Source: Volvox africanus
Taxonomy: Eukaryota > Chlorophyta > Chlorophyceae > Chlamydomonadales > Volvocaceae
DNA: 64,000 nucleotides
Assembly: GCA_030268105.1 (NCBI GenBank)
Contig: BSDZ01000008.1
Location: forward strand, 2,108,001 to 2,172,000
Reading direction: 5' to 3'
A program made the position numbers and the translations under genes. The notes below the pieces were generated by a model. It was not told the origin of the DNA and made no database searches. It worked only from the letters and a program-made list of their open reading frames with translations. This document shows, one piece after another, positions 36,801-49,512 of the stretch. Numbering within the stretch: the stretch's first letter is position 1; the number at the start of each line of letters is the position of its first letter.

Positions 36801-39800
36801 AAAATCCTGAGCTGCTGACCATAGGCGGCGGTTTTCGGGGCGAGTTGGGACAGGGATGGAGAAACGCAGAGGAGACAACAGGGATACACGGGCGGGACGC
36901 ACCTGCGGACGGTGGGGAATGAAAGAGAAGGGAGGGCAGAGGTGCTGGCGGAGAGCGAAGGAGGCAGATCTGCGGGCCGGTGGCGTTTGCAGGCGGAGTT
37001 GCACTCTCCCTGGGGAGAGGGGGAAGCGGGCAAAGGTGGAAAAACTTGCCTGAAGAGAGGGCGTGCTGCTGGCTAGAATGTGGAATCCAGGGGAGTAAAG
37101 TTTGATTGAGAATCTGCCTGGTATCGCCATGAGGAAAGAGTTATACAGAAATAATGTTGGGAATGGCATGTGTTGTAGGGCAGTTGTGGGAGCGCCCCCA
37201 TGTGTACCCATGTGCACTTCTGGGCCGTAAAATGCAAAAAACACAGTCTCTCTCATTTGGCTTCTCACTGACCGCCGCCATTTCCGGCTCCCGGTTGCGT
37301 AATTGCACACTCCCTGTAGCCTCAAGCTCACCGAATCCATCAACACCTTGGATGGGGGATTTCTGACGGGCCTCCTTGCGCAGGAGTTCGTAATGCACAC
37401 TTTCTCCGGAAAGGTATACTTTGTCGCGCAGTAGTTAGGGCAGGGCAGGGAGTCTGGTGCGCTGAGATTTTTGGGGTCCGGACGGCTGCCTGCACCGTGC
37501 CCATGAGGTTGCAATACAGCAGGTTGCCACAGAGGCTGGGCTAGACGTATGTTCTTGGTCGAGATGCGATGATTTGTTGATTCCCCACAGGGCCCACATT
37601 AGCCACTCATCCTTTTTCGAATGTGTACGGCGGCGCACGCACCAGCATTATATTTCTAGCAGTTCACCGATTCAAAACAGGATTTAGATTCTCCTACGGA
37701 GCAGAATTGTTGATGTGTGTAGGATAGGGGGGTACATCACCCGTGGCCACTAACCTGGCAGTCCCTACCTTCCCCGGTGTTTCGGGGCACCCTCATCCAG
37801 TCTCCCATGCCGACTTCTCCGAAATCAGTGGTTTTCCCAGGTTCAGCACCCACCACCAGCATCCAGCGGAATCTGCCGAATCAACTAAGGCGTCAACTCC
37901 GCTACTGGTCAGCTCGCGGGTCACTTTAATTGGGGTCGTCACCGTCCATCGACATGGGGGCACCCTGCCCTTAGCATTAGGGTCTTTGGCCCGCTCTCGG
38001 TCGGGGTAGAACCTGGAACTCCAGGGGCATATTAGTCGTGCCATAACAGTCGTGCCTGAACACAGTTGTTGTGGGACATTGTTAAATGTCAACGCCTGTA
38101 TTTATTCCTAGCGTTCTTATTCTTCACGATTTTGCGACTCGTTGCGTTCACATCCCTAAAACCTTGCATTTCAGGTAATCAGCTTCGCGCCCCCAGGCGG
38201 CGGTCTGTTGGTAGGCAGCTCTGAACCGACCAAGGTCAAGGCCACCAAGGCGGGCAGCGCGGTGCCGGTGCCCGGTGCAGAGGAGGAGGAGCGGCGCGCG
38301 TCCTACGCGAAACAAATCGACCGGCTGCGCGGAGACATTACCGCGCTCAAGCAGGAGATCGAGGCGGAGCGCACCAGGTGCGGCAGACATGGCGACATAT
38401 GGCGCACTTCTATGACATCAATAGCGGGTGCCATGCTGGTTTGTTTTTGGGCGGTGCGGTGGATCTCCCCTCAACCCCTACGCTTTTCCTTGGCATCAAC
38501 CTAGCCAGCTAAGACGGCTTGCTTCTTTCCTCATTGACGCGCAGCACCGGGCCATGCCGGGGTATTCCCCTTCTTTGCCTTCTGTCCTATCATACAGCGG
38601 GGCCACAAGCTATCAGGGATAAAATCATACCTTTCTCAAGTTGGCTAGCCTATTCCTCCACTCCCCAAGCTTCAGAACCAATCATTTTCCTGACGCCTGC
38701 CGGACAGCCACACCGGCCCCAACTCCGTCGGGCACCCTGCCTTCCGGGTTAGGCTTCTGCGCCTCTGCGCCTTTAGGCGCCCTCCAAAGTCCTGATCAGT
38801 CCGACCCGGCTGGCTCTCCAGCCACTTCTACTACATGTGCGATATCCGCTATTCTACCCGCACCCCACCCGGGGGCTGTTGAGATGAGCGATACATAATG
38901 TATAAGAGGATGAGAAGGAAGGAAGAAGCAATACCGCGAGAGGGGCAGGGCGCTTTCCTTGCTGACATGGTGTGCTCAACCTCGCCGTCTTTTTTGGTTC
39001 ATGGGGCACAGGTTCGCTATGCGCGGCGGCGATACTGCGCTATTGGCAATATCGGCGCCCTTTACGGTTCAGGACAAATGCAAGCTGGAACCTGATGAAG
39101 CGTGCTATGTGTTGACCATAGAGAGCGCGGTGCCCATCTTCACGGTGGCTATCCAGTGTAACGCGGCGCTGCAGATGTTGGATGTGCCGACGAATGTGGC
39201 GATCTTGTCCAGGTCGCCCCCTGACGAGGTCAATGGCAACCTCACGCTAGCCACATACAGGTGTGCATATGATTGCGCGCGTGGAGGGTGTGTAATTGTA
39301 AACGGTTACTGTTGTGGTGGTTGTTATTGTTATCCTTGTTATTCTACTGCTACTACTACTATTAAACCTCCTTGTTGAATAAACGAATGCTGTGTTATGT
39401 AATGATGTGATGTGCCATGCTAAGTTGTGCTCTTCAGTAACATGCCGCGCCCTGCTGTGATGTGCTGTGCAGGTGTCAGGACTCCACGAACCGTCTGGCA
39501 GTAAAATTTAAGGTGCGTGAGGGGCGTTCCGCGTCCCTCTCCGCCTTTGTCATCCCTGCCATCTCCCCCAAGGCCGCCGTGGTGCTTCGCCATACCATCC
39601 GGCCGCTGTGTCTGCACCAGCGCATCACTGTGATGGACACTAGCAGGCCCACCAATGAGCTTCTTATCACAGGCGGGTAGACGGATTGAAGGGCGGGTGG
39701 GTGGGGGGCAGAGAGGAGAAGAGGAGAAACAACGAGCCTGGTCATATGGACCCATGGATATCCGGGGTAGGAGGTTTATGCGAGTGCGAGAAAGGTTGCG

Positions 39801-42280
39801 TGTGGTGCTTATAGAACACCGTCGGGGGGAGGAGGGTGTGGATGGCAGCTTAGGACGACGGGAAAACGTAGATTGATAGCTGCATGTTCGGTGTGATGGT
39901 AACATGGCGGGTAGCAAGAGAGTGTACTTATATGCGCGCGCACACAAACAAATACACAAACACGAAAGTTTTGAAATGTGCGCGGGGCCCTTTTTCTCTC
40001 ATTGCGAGAAGCTGGATTTGTCGTCACATTTCCCTCTGCTGTTTGGTCTGCCACACCGACAGCGCTGTTGGCACCTGGGACCCCTGGTGCGCATCGAAGA
40101 CCGTACGCCACTCATTTTGTGTAGTAGACATCTGTTCCTTCCTAAGCCTAACCCCGCGCGCTTCCCACCCCTGCCCTCGTTGCTTTCCGGTGAAATGCAT
40201 AAATAAAAGTAATTTCATATCATGATGGCGTTAGGCCACCGTGATGGTGGCTTACGTGTTGTTCCTCTATACCCTAACCTTGATGATCCTCTTGATCCCT
40301 CTCCCACGGGCAGGCTCCTTCGCGACCGGTGACGCTCATGCCTGGGTGACGGGGCTGCTACCCGACATTCCGCCCACGCTGCCTCCGGGCCAGGACGGGG
40401 CCAGCTTCGTATTCCAGAACACACTGCTTGGGACGCAGCTGTTATGCAGGTAGGACGCCCTCTCAATCAAAGGTACCGATGCTGCGAGCGATCCCAGGGG
40501 GTGGTGTGGTAAGGATGTGAACGCCATTGATCCAGGAAAATCAAACCCAGATTGCAAAATGTTTCAGAGAGAGAACGCGCGCGTGTGTGTATATGTGTGT
40601 GTATGTGCTGAATGATCCAGGATTGCAGGCTTCAGGGTGGAATGCAGGAGTTGCACTGGATGCACGTTCGTTTGTATACCTGTTCCCGCACCTTCCTAAC
40701 CCTCTTCACAGCGTAGGCCCTTTCACCTATTTTTAGTTTGCATCTCACCCTCCTTCCGCCACTTCCGTGAGTAGTTTTGTGCTTTTGGTTTCTTTGCATA
40801 CGCTCGCGATTTCCCTCCTCCCTCCCAACCTAGGTACCGGGCGGGCGAGGCCCGGTTTGTGTCCGACCTCGTATCCACCCTTGGTATCATCCACGAGCAC
40901 ATCATGCGGGAGGCCACGGCCGCCAAGCTACGGGTGTCGGTCTCTTTCAACCCCTCGGCGCAGAGCTTGCAGCACAGCGTGGCGCTGGTGTGGCCCCAGC
41001 TTGAGAAGCAGCGCACGCTCAAGAAGAGCTTCCTCATGCTCGAGGCCCTGCAGGTCCGGGGGCTGAGGTTCTTGGGTCTTCCCTAAGGATGGGCCCACCC
41101 CTGCACGTGGGCTCGCACGTGTAACCGTTCGATGTAATCTTCGTTATCGAGGCCTTTTGCAGGTCTATTGCGAAGACCTGAGACAAGGGGATGTACGTTT
41201 TAGTCGGGCTCCAGGGTAGAAGGGAGGACCGGGTCAAAGAAACGGAGGCGCGAATGTACGTGTATGCGCGCATGTGTCTAATCCGGTTTTGCGGGTGCAG
41301 AAGTGCGCTGGCAAGTTGCCGTATGGTATTCCGATGTGTATCTAAGGGGAGCGTTGCTAAGGAGATAAAGGCACGCAATGCTGGGAGTCAACCTTGGACT
41401 TGTGTATGTGAGGAAGAGGTTGAGAGACGAGGTAATATGTGTGCATGTGTTAATATGCGAGATGGGGACTGCGTGAGGCGTGAAGGGTGTGATGTGACAT
41501 GAAGGATGAACACTTTTTCCTTAGAAGTCCTGCCCCTTCGTGTGCTTCTCCAGGAGCTCAAGATGCAGGACGGCGATCTCTCATACTTATCGAATGAGTA
41601 CCGCACCGTCTTGGAACGGGCGGATAAGATCCGGCAGGAGTACAAGGTGCGCACGCGAGAGCGAGCACACAAAAAACATACACCATTTGAGATGTTATTT
41701 CATTTGGCTTCGGCTTATGTATGTTATATTGGGACACGGTATGGGACAGCTATCACTGTTTTTTCACGGTCCATGGCCTTGGCTGCACAACTCAACTCCC
41801 CGAGCCCCATGTTCCCCCATTACTGCAGGAGCAACCTCAGCACCTGGACCACCTAGTAGCCCTCATTAAGGACCTCTACCTGGATTTCTGCAAGCTGTCG
41901 GTGGGTGGGGTCTGAGAGAACGGCGGGCTGCGCTTGCTTTAGTTTGCTTGCAATAAAGATGCCCATATCCTTTAATTGGTTTTGCTCTTCGACCAGCAAC
42001 ATGCATATGTAATTGACATGCGTTCTTGCCTGGACCCAAAACCCAACCCTCAAGTAGACATTGCAGCATCTCGGAGGGCTTGTACCTTGTAGCCTGGTGG
42101 GCACGATATTTCCTGGATTTAAATCTCAGTTGTTCTGGCATTCGCATTCTTATCCCCCTCGCCGTCCTCTCTCAGGGCGTCTCTACACCCAAGCAGCGGC
42201 TTCCTGCCCTGGAGCAGCTACTCAATGATACCTCTTCTACCCTGGAGCAGCTGATGGAGTTCCTGCTGGGACAACGGTAA
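33873..42280 (+). CDS. BBS7: BBS7, BBSome subunit
   Basis: BBS7 is a core subunit of the BBSome, the coat-like complex that carries membrane cargo with IFT trains in cilia. Fifteen exons with fully matching phases give 745 aa: 33873-33938, 34013-34147, 34340-34408, 35483-35668, 36055-36256, 36488-36695, 37320-37413, 38175-38377, 39012-39260, 39473-39672, 40314-40449, 40834-41053, 41554-41646, 41829-41900 and 42176-42280. The start MELELFRQDLIQ aligns without gaps to the family N-terminus. The N-terminal beta-propeller shows TQKVATGDLSGVIQSF, KIFVAAGNQIRGLNKKGKEF, PVLACQDRYVRVLRGS, NNIVVGREDGGVEVLD and EFVMHTFSGKV. Next come a coiled coil (AKQIDRLRGDITALKQEIEA, about residues 360-388), the GAE/platform region (DEACYVLTIESAVP, SKAAVVLRHTIRPLCLHQRI-like strand, AHAWVTGLLPDIP, FVFQNTLLGTQL) and C-terminal helices. 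Human BBS7 is 715 aa. Introns 2 and 10 use GC donors. Intron 7 holds a repeat copy. Confidence 0.95.
37712..37926. repeat. Interspersed 0.2 kb repeat, copy 2 (BBS7 intron 7)
   Basis: It is nearly identical to 12024-12231, same orientation on the plus strand, with GTTCAG added near 37840. It sits between BBS7 exons 7 and 8, well away from the splice sites. Confidence 0.88.
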
Positions 42281-42893
42281 GAACGGTATTTGCTGCAGCA
42301 GCAGCAGTGCTGATGTGGCAAGAGTGGCGGCTGTGGCCGAGCAAGAGGGAGAGGTATTTTGATGTGGCCTAAGCCGAGCACTATGGGCATTATACACTGA
42401 ATACCGGAGGTTCTGAGGGTACCCTGTGCATTCCACATTGCCGGCTCTGAAATATTAGGTTGAAGGCGATCCTGATCCTGATGGGCAGACGGGGCTCGTG
42501 CTCGTCAGAAGACTGGATGAAGTGGGGGCGGGGCTGGGGGCAGTGCCTGCGGCTCGACGTCGAAATTGATGGAAAAGCAGAAACGGGGTGGTGGGGGCCT
42601 CGTGGCACATGCTCATACCTTCACCTTCAGCATGTGGGTACATGGAACACGTCATGAAAGTGAGGCCGGTAGTCTCCCCAAAGACAAGACAAAGATCCTT
42701 CTGGCTCAGGGGCTTTCCGACGGGGCTGTGACGCCTGATGACGGGGCCAGATCTCTGCCGGGACTCGTCTTGCTGAGCGGGAGAGGTAGGAAACACACCA
42801 GAAGGTGGGGCAAATGGCGATTCGGTATGCCTAGAAGTGGATTTCGATAGCGCGTGACGCCTAGCTCGGTATGGTGGGGGCAAGGTGAGGCGG

Positions 42894-42898
42894 TGTAA
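42894..42898 (+). terminator. Probable BBS7 polyadenylation signal (TGTAA)
   Basis: TGTAA is the usual volvocine poly(A) motif. This is the first plus-strand occurrence I see after the BBS7 stop, about 615 nt downstream. Confidence 0.5.
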
Positions 42899-43834
42899 GG
42901 TGGGTTGCGGACATGGCGAAATTTTCATGCTGTTCTTGCTGCTGCTGTCTTCTTGCGGGTTGGCACTTTGCCTTTCTGACGCGGCTTATGTGTGCCTCTA
43001 TCTTTGACCTAACTTCGAAGTATCTGATGCATTACGCTGTTGCTGCTACTGACTGCCGTACCTGACCCCGGTGTGGTCTTGACTTCTGTGAGCACTGTCG
43101 ACGGAACATGGTGCAAGGTTTGGCATCAATGATGGCAGAAGCATGGTGGAGTGCAGGTCTTGGGGCAATCAGAGCGTAGGCTGTGCAGATAAGGTTTAGG
43201 CCCCAAGAGACGTGAAGCCTGCTCCAGACGGCGAAAGCGTGCAGCGAAGGCACGATGGCAGCAGGGCAGGCGGAAGCCGAATTCCTGCTGAGGCCGAGAT
43301 GACGAGGAGTATGAGGTAGGGCAGGCTATGTTGCGCTGGTGGCGTGGCCCCAGGTGGTGGCAGCCGTAGTGGCTTGAGCTTCCACGGGCCGAACGTTTCC
43401 ATTCAGAATTTTGGGGCTATGGCGGTGGGGGGGTTGCTGGTGGTGGTGCGCACTGGCTGATGACTTAAGCAGATGCAAGAAGTGATTGAGAGTGGCGAAG
43501 TGGTAAGACTGAAGCTTTATGTGAAATGTCGGTGATGTGCGGGTGCTTCATCTGAACTTTTTTCCCGAGGAGCACTGCCATGATTCTGCACTGCCACGAT
43601 TACTTGTAATGGGCTGGGCTGGGGGTGCATGAACTATGACTTATTTGTGTGAGCATCATGTTCAGGCACGCACGCGCTGTGTCATGGACGGCTTGTCGTG
43701 GGCGGTGCGCAGGCACGTGACGAATTGGTGACTCAGCGACCTCTCGGCCCGTCCGCTGGCGGTAATGCATCAGATAGGGCCCTGCAACATTCCTCCATAT
43801 CCCCAATGCACGACAGCGGATTCTACTAAAGGCG

Positions 43835-43839
43835 TTACA
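43835..43839 (-). terminator. Possible polyadenylation signal of the ankyrin/HET-like gene (TGTAA)
   Basis: TGTAA on the minus strand, about 370 nt past the stop codon. Another TGTAA overlaps the stop codon itself (44205-44209) but is too close to be likely. Confidence 0.35.
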
Positions 43840-44204
43840 GGCCTGCTCCACATGCGGTGCTCGCTTCCTGGCTCGCAACAGGTGCTGTCAGAGGATGTCG
43901 GCTCCTGCGTCCATTGATTTCTTACTACCTGGTCTCATTGTCGACTCTGAAGAGGTTCGAGTCAGGCTCTCCAATATACTTTGTGGGATCTCTGATCAGC
44001 ATAACCATGCACGATTCCCCTTGTTGAAGGGACGATACGACATACCCATATGTAGTACAACAGGTCATACATAGTGTGCTGGTCTTTGCAGAGCAAGTAA
44101 CGTAACGCGTTACGCCCTTCCATACACAGTGCGTAGCGTGATTAGCCTTGTAAGTGTACGGATACCTTGACAGATCCTAACAGCCATTGTTGTCAATTTT
44201 CACC

Positions 44205-47200
44205 TTACAATTCGTACGGGAGAATGCTAGTCATGGTGGCCAGCGCCACACGGTCCGCCTCCACAGCCAGTTTGCCGTACGTCGGGTCCGGCGGCCGCTC
44301 CCAAGCATTCTCTGAGGTCAGGTCCAGCGTGTGCGGATCAAGTGCGTGCTTCCTTTCCGTGGTGGCCAGCTTCCAGTGCATGAACTGCAGGCGCGAGCAG
44401 TTTGCAAATCAGGCAGGAGGACATGGTACATAATAAGGGATGGAAAAAAAGGGAGTTGGCGGGCCTGCCGTTTTTTTGCAGGATGTTTTGCTTTAATCGG
44501 GGAAGTTCGAGGTGAGCGACAGTGCTGTACTGAGCAAGGGGAAGTCAGGCTGTCGACTCCTGTATGAGCAGTTGGCAACCAGTGTGCAAAGAGGGGGCTC
44601 CGACAACTCGTGAGTGGTGGAGCTTGGGAACGGAAATTGGTAACATCTGAAGCGTGGCAAACGAACGGCAGCGCTGCAAAATATCCGCACATCATCCCCT
44701 TGAGCCAACCTAACAAGATTCTACCCAGAGCCTTATGTGTTGGCAACACGCCCTTCTTCTTACACCCCAGGGCTACCTAATCATGCTCACCAGACAAATA
44801 CACACCACAGAACACGCGTCTCGCATTCAAATATATATCGACGACGTGGTTACGATATCGAGGAAAGCCCGTCAGTAACCTGTCATGAACCTGTTGGTAA
44901 CTTGACAGGGGCGTGCAACTTCCTTAGGGCCTGCTGGAACCCCAGCACGGCGCGTAAGTAACACGTATCCTGCTCATAACATGGGGGCCTACCACATGGG
45001 GGCCCGTTGGATGGCTTGGAGGGCCATGAAGCTGACCTGGGCTTCACCGTGCTCCCTTCACTGTATCCTGGTCCCCGCTGTGCTCCCCGGATGTGCGACC
45101 TTACCTCAGCACCTACCTGCTCCGTAAGGCACCAAGCCCGTTGCCAGTACTCGTCGTGGTGGATGTAAACGAACTCCTCACAGCAGGCGATGTAGACGGG
45201 AAGTGCCTGCCACGTCCCACCCGGTGTGTGGCCCCGAGGGACAGGGGTCACACCCGATATCGTGTTTCCAAAAGCATGATCACAACGCTCATCAATTTGA
45301 AGGTGTCATCATTTAGGATAATGATTATCATATTGGCTAATACAATCAGGTCAAAAAAAAATAAAATATATACCTATTTTAAGAAATGCAAATCAGAAGC
45401 GAAATTTGTACAATACACTTTACATCAGGGACACATATCATCACCGGGCCGTATAGATGTATCTTGTCCCGTACACCCCGCCCTGATGCCGGGGTATCAG
45501 ATATGTGTGTGTACGTGATAACGAATGGAGCGGAAAGGTGTCGTACAAGTCCCAAAGACTATCCCGACCCGTTTCATGTTCCAGGGGACACCGACCCCCG
45601 TCCGTAGGCTCAAACTAATGGCACCTGCACTCCTGGCATGGGATTATCCTGGTCAATCACGCTATAGTCCAGCCACAGGTAGACATCATCCTCAGGAACA
45701 CCAAGGCGCTTCGACATGTGCGCCGCTATCGCCATCACCTTATGAACCAGACAGTCCAGAGGAAAGCGGAAATGTTTTGGAGTCAAGGTGAAGGTGATGG
45801 TGGGATACGTCAGCCACATGATAGAGATGCTCCATCTTTATGGGACATCAATAGTCAGGGAATGGGCTACCTTAGTGGAGTATCGTTCCTTGGGAGCTAG
45901 ACAGACATAGGCAGGCTAAGGTAAGGTGCCTATAAATGTTACACGGCGCAGCCGTAGTAATGAATACCGTTTCTGCACCATGTACCCAGGCGATTCACTG
46001 ACGAACCGTACATCTCCTGTTCATCATCGCCATTTCTGATCGCTAGTCCATGTCTGGGGAAATGCTGTGTACGAACTTGGTACGAACTTGGTTTATGACC
46101 GCACTCACCTGCTTTAGTTTGGTCCGGTGGTCGTCATCCGGGCTACCCCTTCCCAGCCAGCGATGACTCACAAAGACCACCACTGCAGAAGGTGGAAGGT
46201 CGTCCACTGCAAGCGGCTGATACGCGGGTTCAGGGGGGCTTAAAGAGGAAGGCGTTGACGGAAGGACCTCGCGTAATTCTCGCCGTCGTGAGTATCTGCA
46301 TGCAATCAAGATGCATCGCGGGCTTGAGTAGAAGTGGTGGGGTTGGCTGAGGCTCTGTTCCTCTCGAGTAGCCAGGCTTGAGGCTCGTGAGGTCTGTGCA
46401 GCATCCCGGTGGCGCAACGTCTAATTCCATCGAACACAAAGCGCCTCGGCCTCGGCCTCGGAGACGCAAGACAAAGACGTACGGCGCGCGAATTATCTGC
46501 GGCACCGGCACCGGCACCTTATTTACCTGTTACACCCGGGTAACCTAGACATTTAACCAAACTGACGCACGCAGATACCATGACACCCATCACCATGCCC
46601 CGTCTACTCTTCATGGTTTCCATCATTTCCTGAGATCCTCAGCCCCCTCAACACCTGGGTATGCACCCTTCCGCCCGAAGTTGCGCCGCGGAGACAACGG
46701 CCATCGGGGGCAGACAGAAGGGCGCCTCTCGTACCAGCTGCCGAAGAAAGGCTCGGCGACCAGGGGCTGTCTCCACCATGGCCACCTGCACAGCAGGGAC
46801 CATACATGCAGACGTAGAGGGAAGTGTGAAGCTGTCCTTTTGGTACTTCCCCGCCTACCTGACTGGCACCAGTAGGGTCTGGCTGCAACATCACGTTCCC
46901 CAATCTTGCCTCGATTGTCAAATCTCGCTACAATTATCCTGCCATGCTCTCTTTTCCGCACCCCGCATCCTCTTTACCCGTCCTTCAATTTACCTGTGAC
47001 ACCGCCCAGACGATGTTACTCATGGCCTGAATCCACGGCCACGTTGAATCGCGAGCTGCGACGGGGACCTGCAAGCGTGCCTGTTCCGGCTGCAGGTACT
47101 GCTGCCGTCGTTCTGGTGGGTGCTGACCTCGTTCTTGCGGGAGCTGCTGGGGCCGCAGGTCATCTCGCAATCTATCTGACTCTCTGAACCCTGGAGTGGC

Positions 47201-49512
47201 CTCCTTGCACGTATCCAGGCTGCTGCCACAATCTTTCCCGACATAAAAGCCATCGCTATTGGCGTAGCCGCCGGTAGTAACAACTGCAGGCTTCTTTGCG
47301 TCGTGAGTGTCACTGCCCACTACCCCCGCCGCCGCCGCGGCCGACGGACCATCACCAGGTGGTGCTGTGCTAAGGCCGCCGCTGCTGTATACCCCGGCGT
47401 TGGTGGCCGCTGCAGCTCCGGGCGCTTCCGTCGGCAGCAGCAGCGCGGCGAACTCATCCAGACACTGAGCGGATCCGCTGGATCCGGTGGTCTGGATTTG
47501 CCCGTCCAGTGTATGACGCATGACTTCAAACGCTTGGTGTACCGTATATCTGTCGTAAAGGGGCAGTGTGATGAGACGTATATGACATGATGAGACACAT
47601 ATGTGATACGGTGTGCGTGGAAGCGCACACGGTTCCCACGCTTGTTTCCGATTTAGCCTCGCTAGCACGTTATGGTCCTTATAAACATTTTGTTGTGATT
47701 ATTTAAATAATTATGTCCTCATAGGTATATGCCATTCAACCCGTTGGCCCTCCTTCAAGCGCAAACATAAAAAGTGCGGGGAGGAAGGCCAACGGGTTGG
47801 GCGAGCGGTATGAAGTTACCAAGGTTTAACATTACCACTTAAGGCTTAACGCGCAAGAGGTGTGTTGTGCTCTTCAATAAAATAAATTCCAAATCACCCA
47901 GTCTTCTTCTCAGCCCGCCTATACTCACCGCTTTATGCAACCCGTCAGTTCCCCACCCCCTTAACACACGCCAGGCTACAGCCGGCATGCTATTATCATC
48001 ATGATATCATTATAACTCACCGCTCTAAATGCAATACGTAGCGCGCAAACCGGATTGGTGCAGGGAGTAGTTCAGCAGACCGGGAGCCCGCGTCCCATCT
48101 GGTACCGAAACCACGCATCTCTACGGCTGGATCGGCGCCAGCAGCCAGCAGCAACCGCGCTGTAGCCGCCGCCACGGCCACTGCCTGTGCCACCTGTCTC
48201 TCCAGCTCCAGGTCCTCCCCCTGGCAGCTTGAGAAGGCGACGTGGCATTCCAATTGCGCGAGCAGGGAAGTGGCCACGAGCATCAGGGCTGTCATGTTGA
48301 GGCTGTTACGACCATTGGGTGACGCACCCGCCTGGGGTGGACGTGTGAACAGCCACACTGGAAATAAAAGCCACGTTTCTCTTTTCTCTTTACTGCCATA
48401 TCACAACTGCATTACCGCTCAGGGCCACCGCATTTATCAGCACCAAAATTGGGTGCTGTCCGTATAATGAGGATATGTGAGTAATACTTGTAAACCATGC
48501 TTGGCAGCAGCTATAGCGCTCGCAGCTCTGTTCAAACTTTCTATGCATCTCGTCTGATGGTTTGTTGACAGTGGAGCAAAGCTAATGACTGCTTCTGAAA
48601 GCGCTGTCAGTAAACGTGAGGGTGCAGACGATTGATCAGCATTAACAGCTGTGGCGACGGCGACGGCAGTAGTCGTGCGGGCATTACCGGGCTGCGCTTT
48701 GTTTCTTTGCGGAGTTGGGGTAGGGTGAGGAAGAGGGGGTTGCTCCTGAACGACATGCATGATAGCGTGACGCAACGAGCGGCGCCAGGTAGGAGGTGAC
48801 TAGCAAGGAAAAGCCTCCAAATAGCCAGCCGTGGGTTTCTGCTTCAAACTCCCGTTATTTCCTGGCCCCTTCACCGCCCCTACTTGGCTCACCTGCAACA
48901 GCACCTCGAGCACAGGGTCTACCTTAGGGACCCAGTTGAATGTTCGCTGCATGCACGCGGCCACCAGCAGCGGCTGCACGAGCGCCACCCGCCCCAAAGT
49001 GGGATGATCCGCCATCAAAAGCGTCACGGCTAACAGCCGGCTAACAGGAATTGCAAATGAACCCGTGGGGAGTTAAGAATCGGAGATAGCAGAGGGTGTA
49101 ACGAATGTGACAGTAACAAGGCCAACCTATCCTCCCCTCTCTCTCCTTTTACCTCCCATCCCACCACGGACCTTGTCTCCGCCACCACCACTACATGGAT
49201 AAGGAGCTTACTTGCAAAAATTCTTTAAACCCATCCCCCATCTCACTACACTTGCCTGCCCCAGAGCGCTTTAAAACGCAGCACGTTTTCTAAAGCAGCG
49301 CCCCGCAGCGTTGCATTTGGCTCGACAGGGGCTCCAGGAAGGCCGCCTCCACGGCCTTCAATAACTTCCTGTAGCTCATTCGCTTTGGACAGCATGAAGC
49401 TTCCCGGAATGGCGTTGGAAGTGTTGGAGCCGAAGGTGGGCTCATCCACGTACTCGGGACAGTCAGCTAAGAAGGTTGCGAACACGTCCGTGGGCGTGCT
49501 GAGTATGGACAT
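44205..49512 (-). CDS. Ankyrin-like protein with C-terminal HET/TIR-like (SHRW...WLD...RAWC) domain
   Basis: Ten exons join in phase to about 761 aa: 49256-49512, 48893-49040, 48488-48799, 48021-48331, 46994-47549, 46655-46785, 46109-46295, 45625-45738, 45117-45206 and 44205-44384. The start (MSILSTPTDVFATF) is the first ATG of the open frame and is less sure. The N-terminal half is helical with degenerate ankyrin-type motifs (AGASPNGRNSLNMTALM at about 240, RLLLAAGADP at about 298). A Gly/Ala/Gln linker follows. The C-terminal domain (about 610-720) has a hydrophobic strand and SHRW (VVVFVSHRWLGRGSPDDD), then YLWLDYSVIDQD, then LPVYIACCEEFVYIH and EYWQRAWCLTEQ. That order (strand-SHRW, W-D-x-x-x-I-D/N-Q, R-x-W-x-x-x-E) resembles fungal HET and TIR-type folds; the resemblance is by motif only. 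The first intron has a GC donor. Function is unknown; a signalling or defence role is inference. Confidence 0.82.

Larger units (their letters stand above)
42281..44204. other. Convergent 3' regions of BBS7 and the ankyrin/HET-like gene
   Basis: Both flanking genes end here, so this 1.9 kb should hold two 3' untranslated regions. No coding frame with a recognisable motif was found. Confidence 0.5.

Noticed and set aside
46862..46885. Possible 24-nt in-phase exon in the ankyrin/HET-like gene
   Set aside because: Flanked by AG and GT and in phase, but not needed; the chain 46994-47549 to 46655-46785 is already in frame and reads smoothly.
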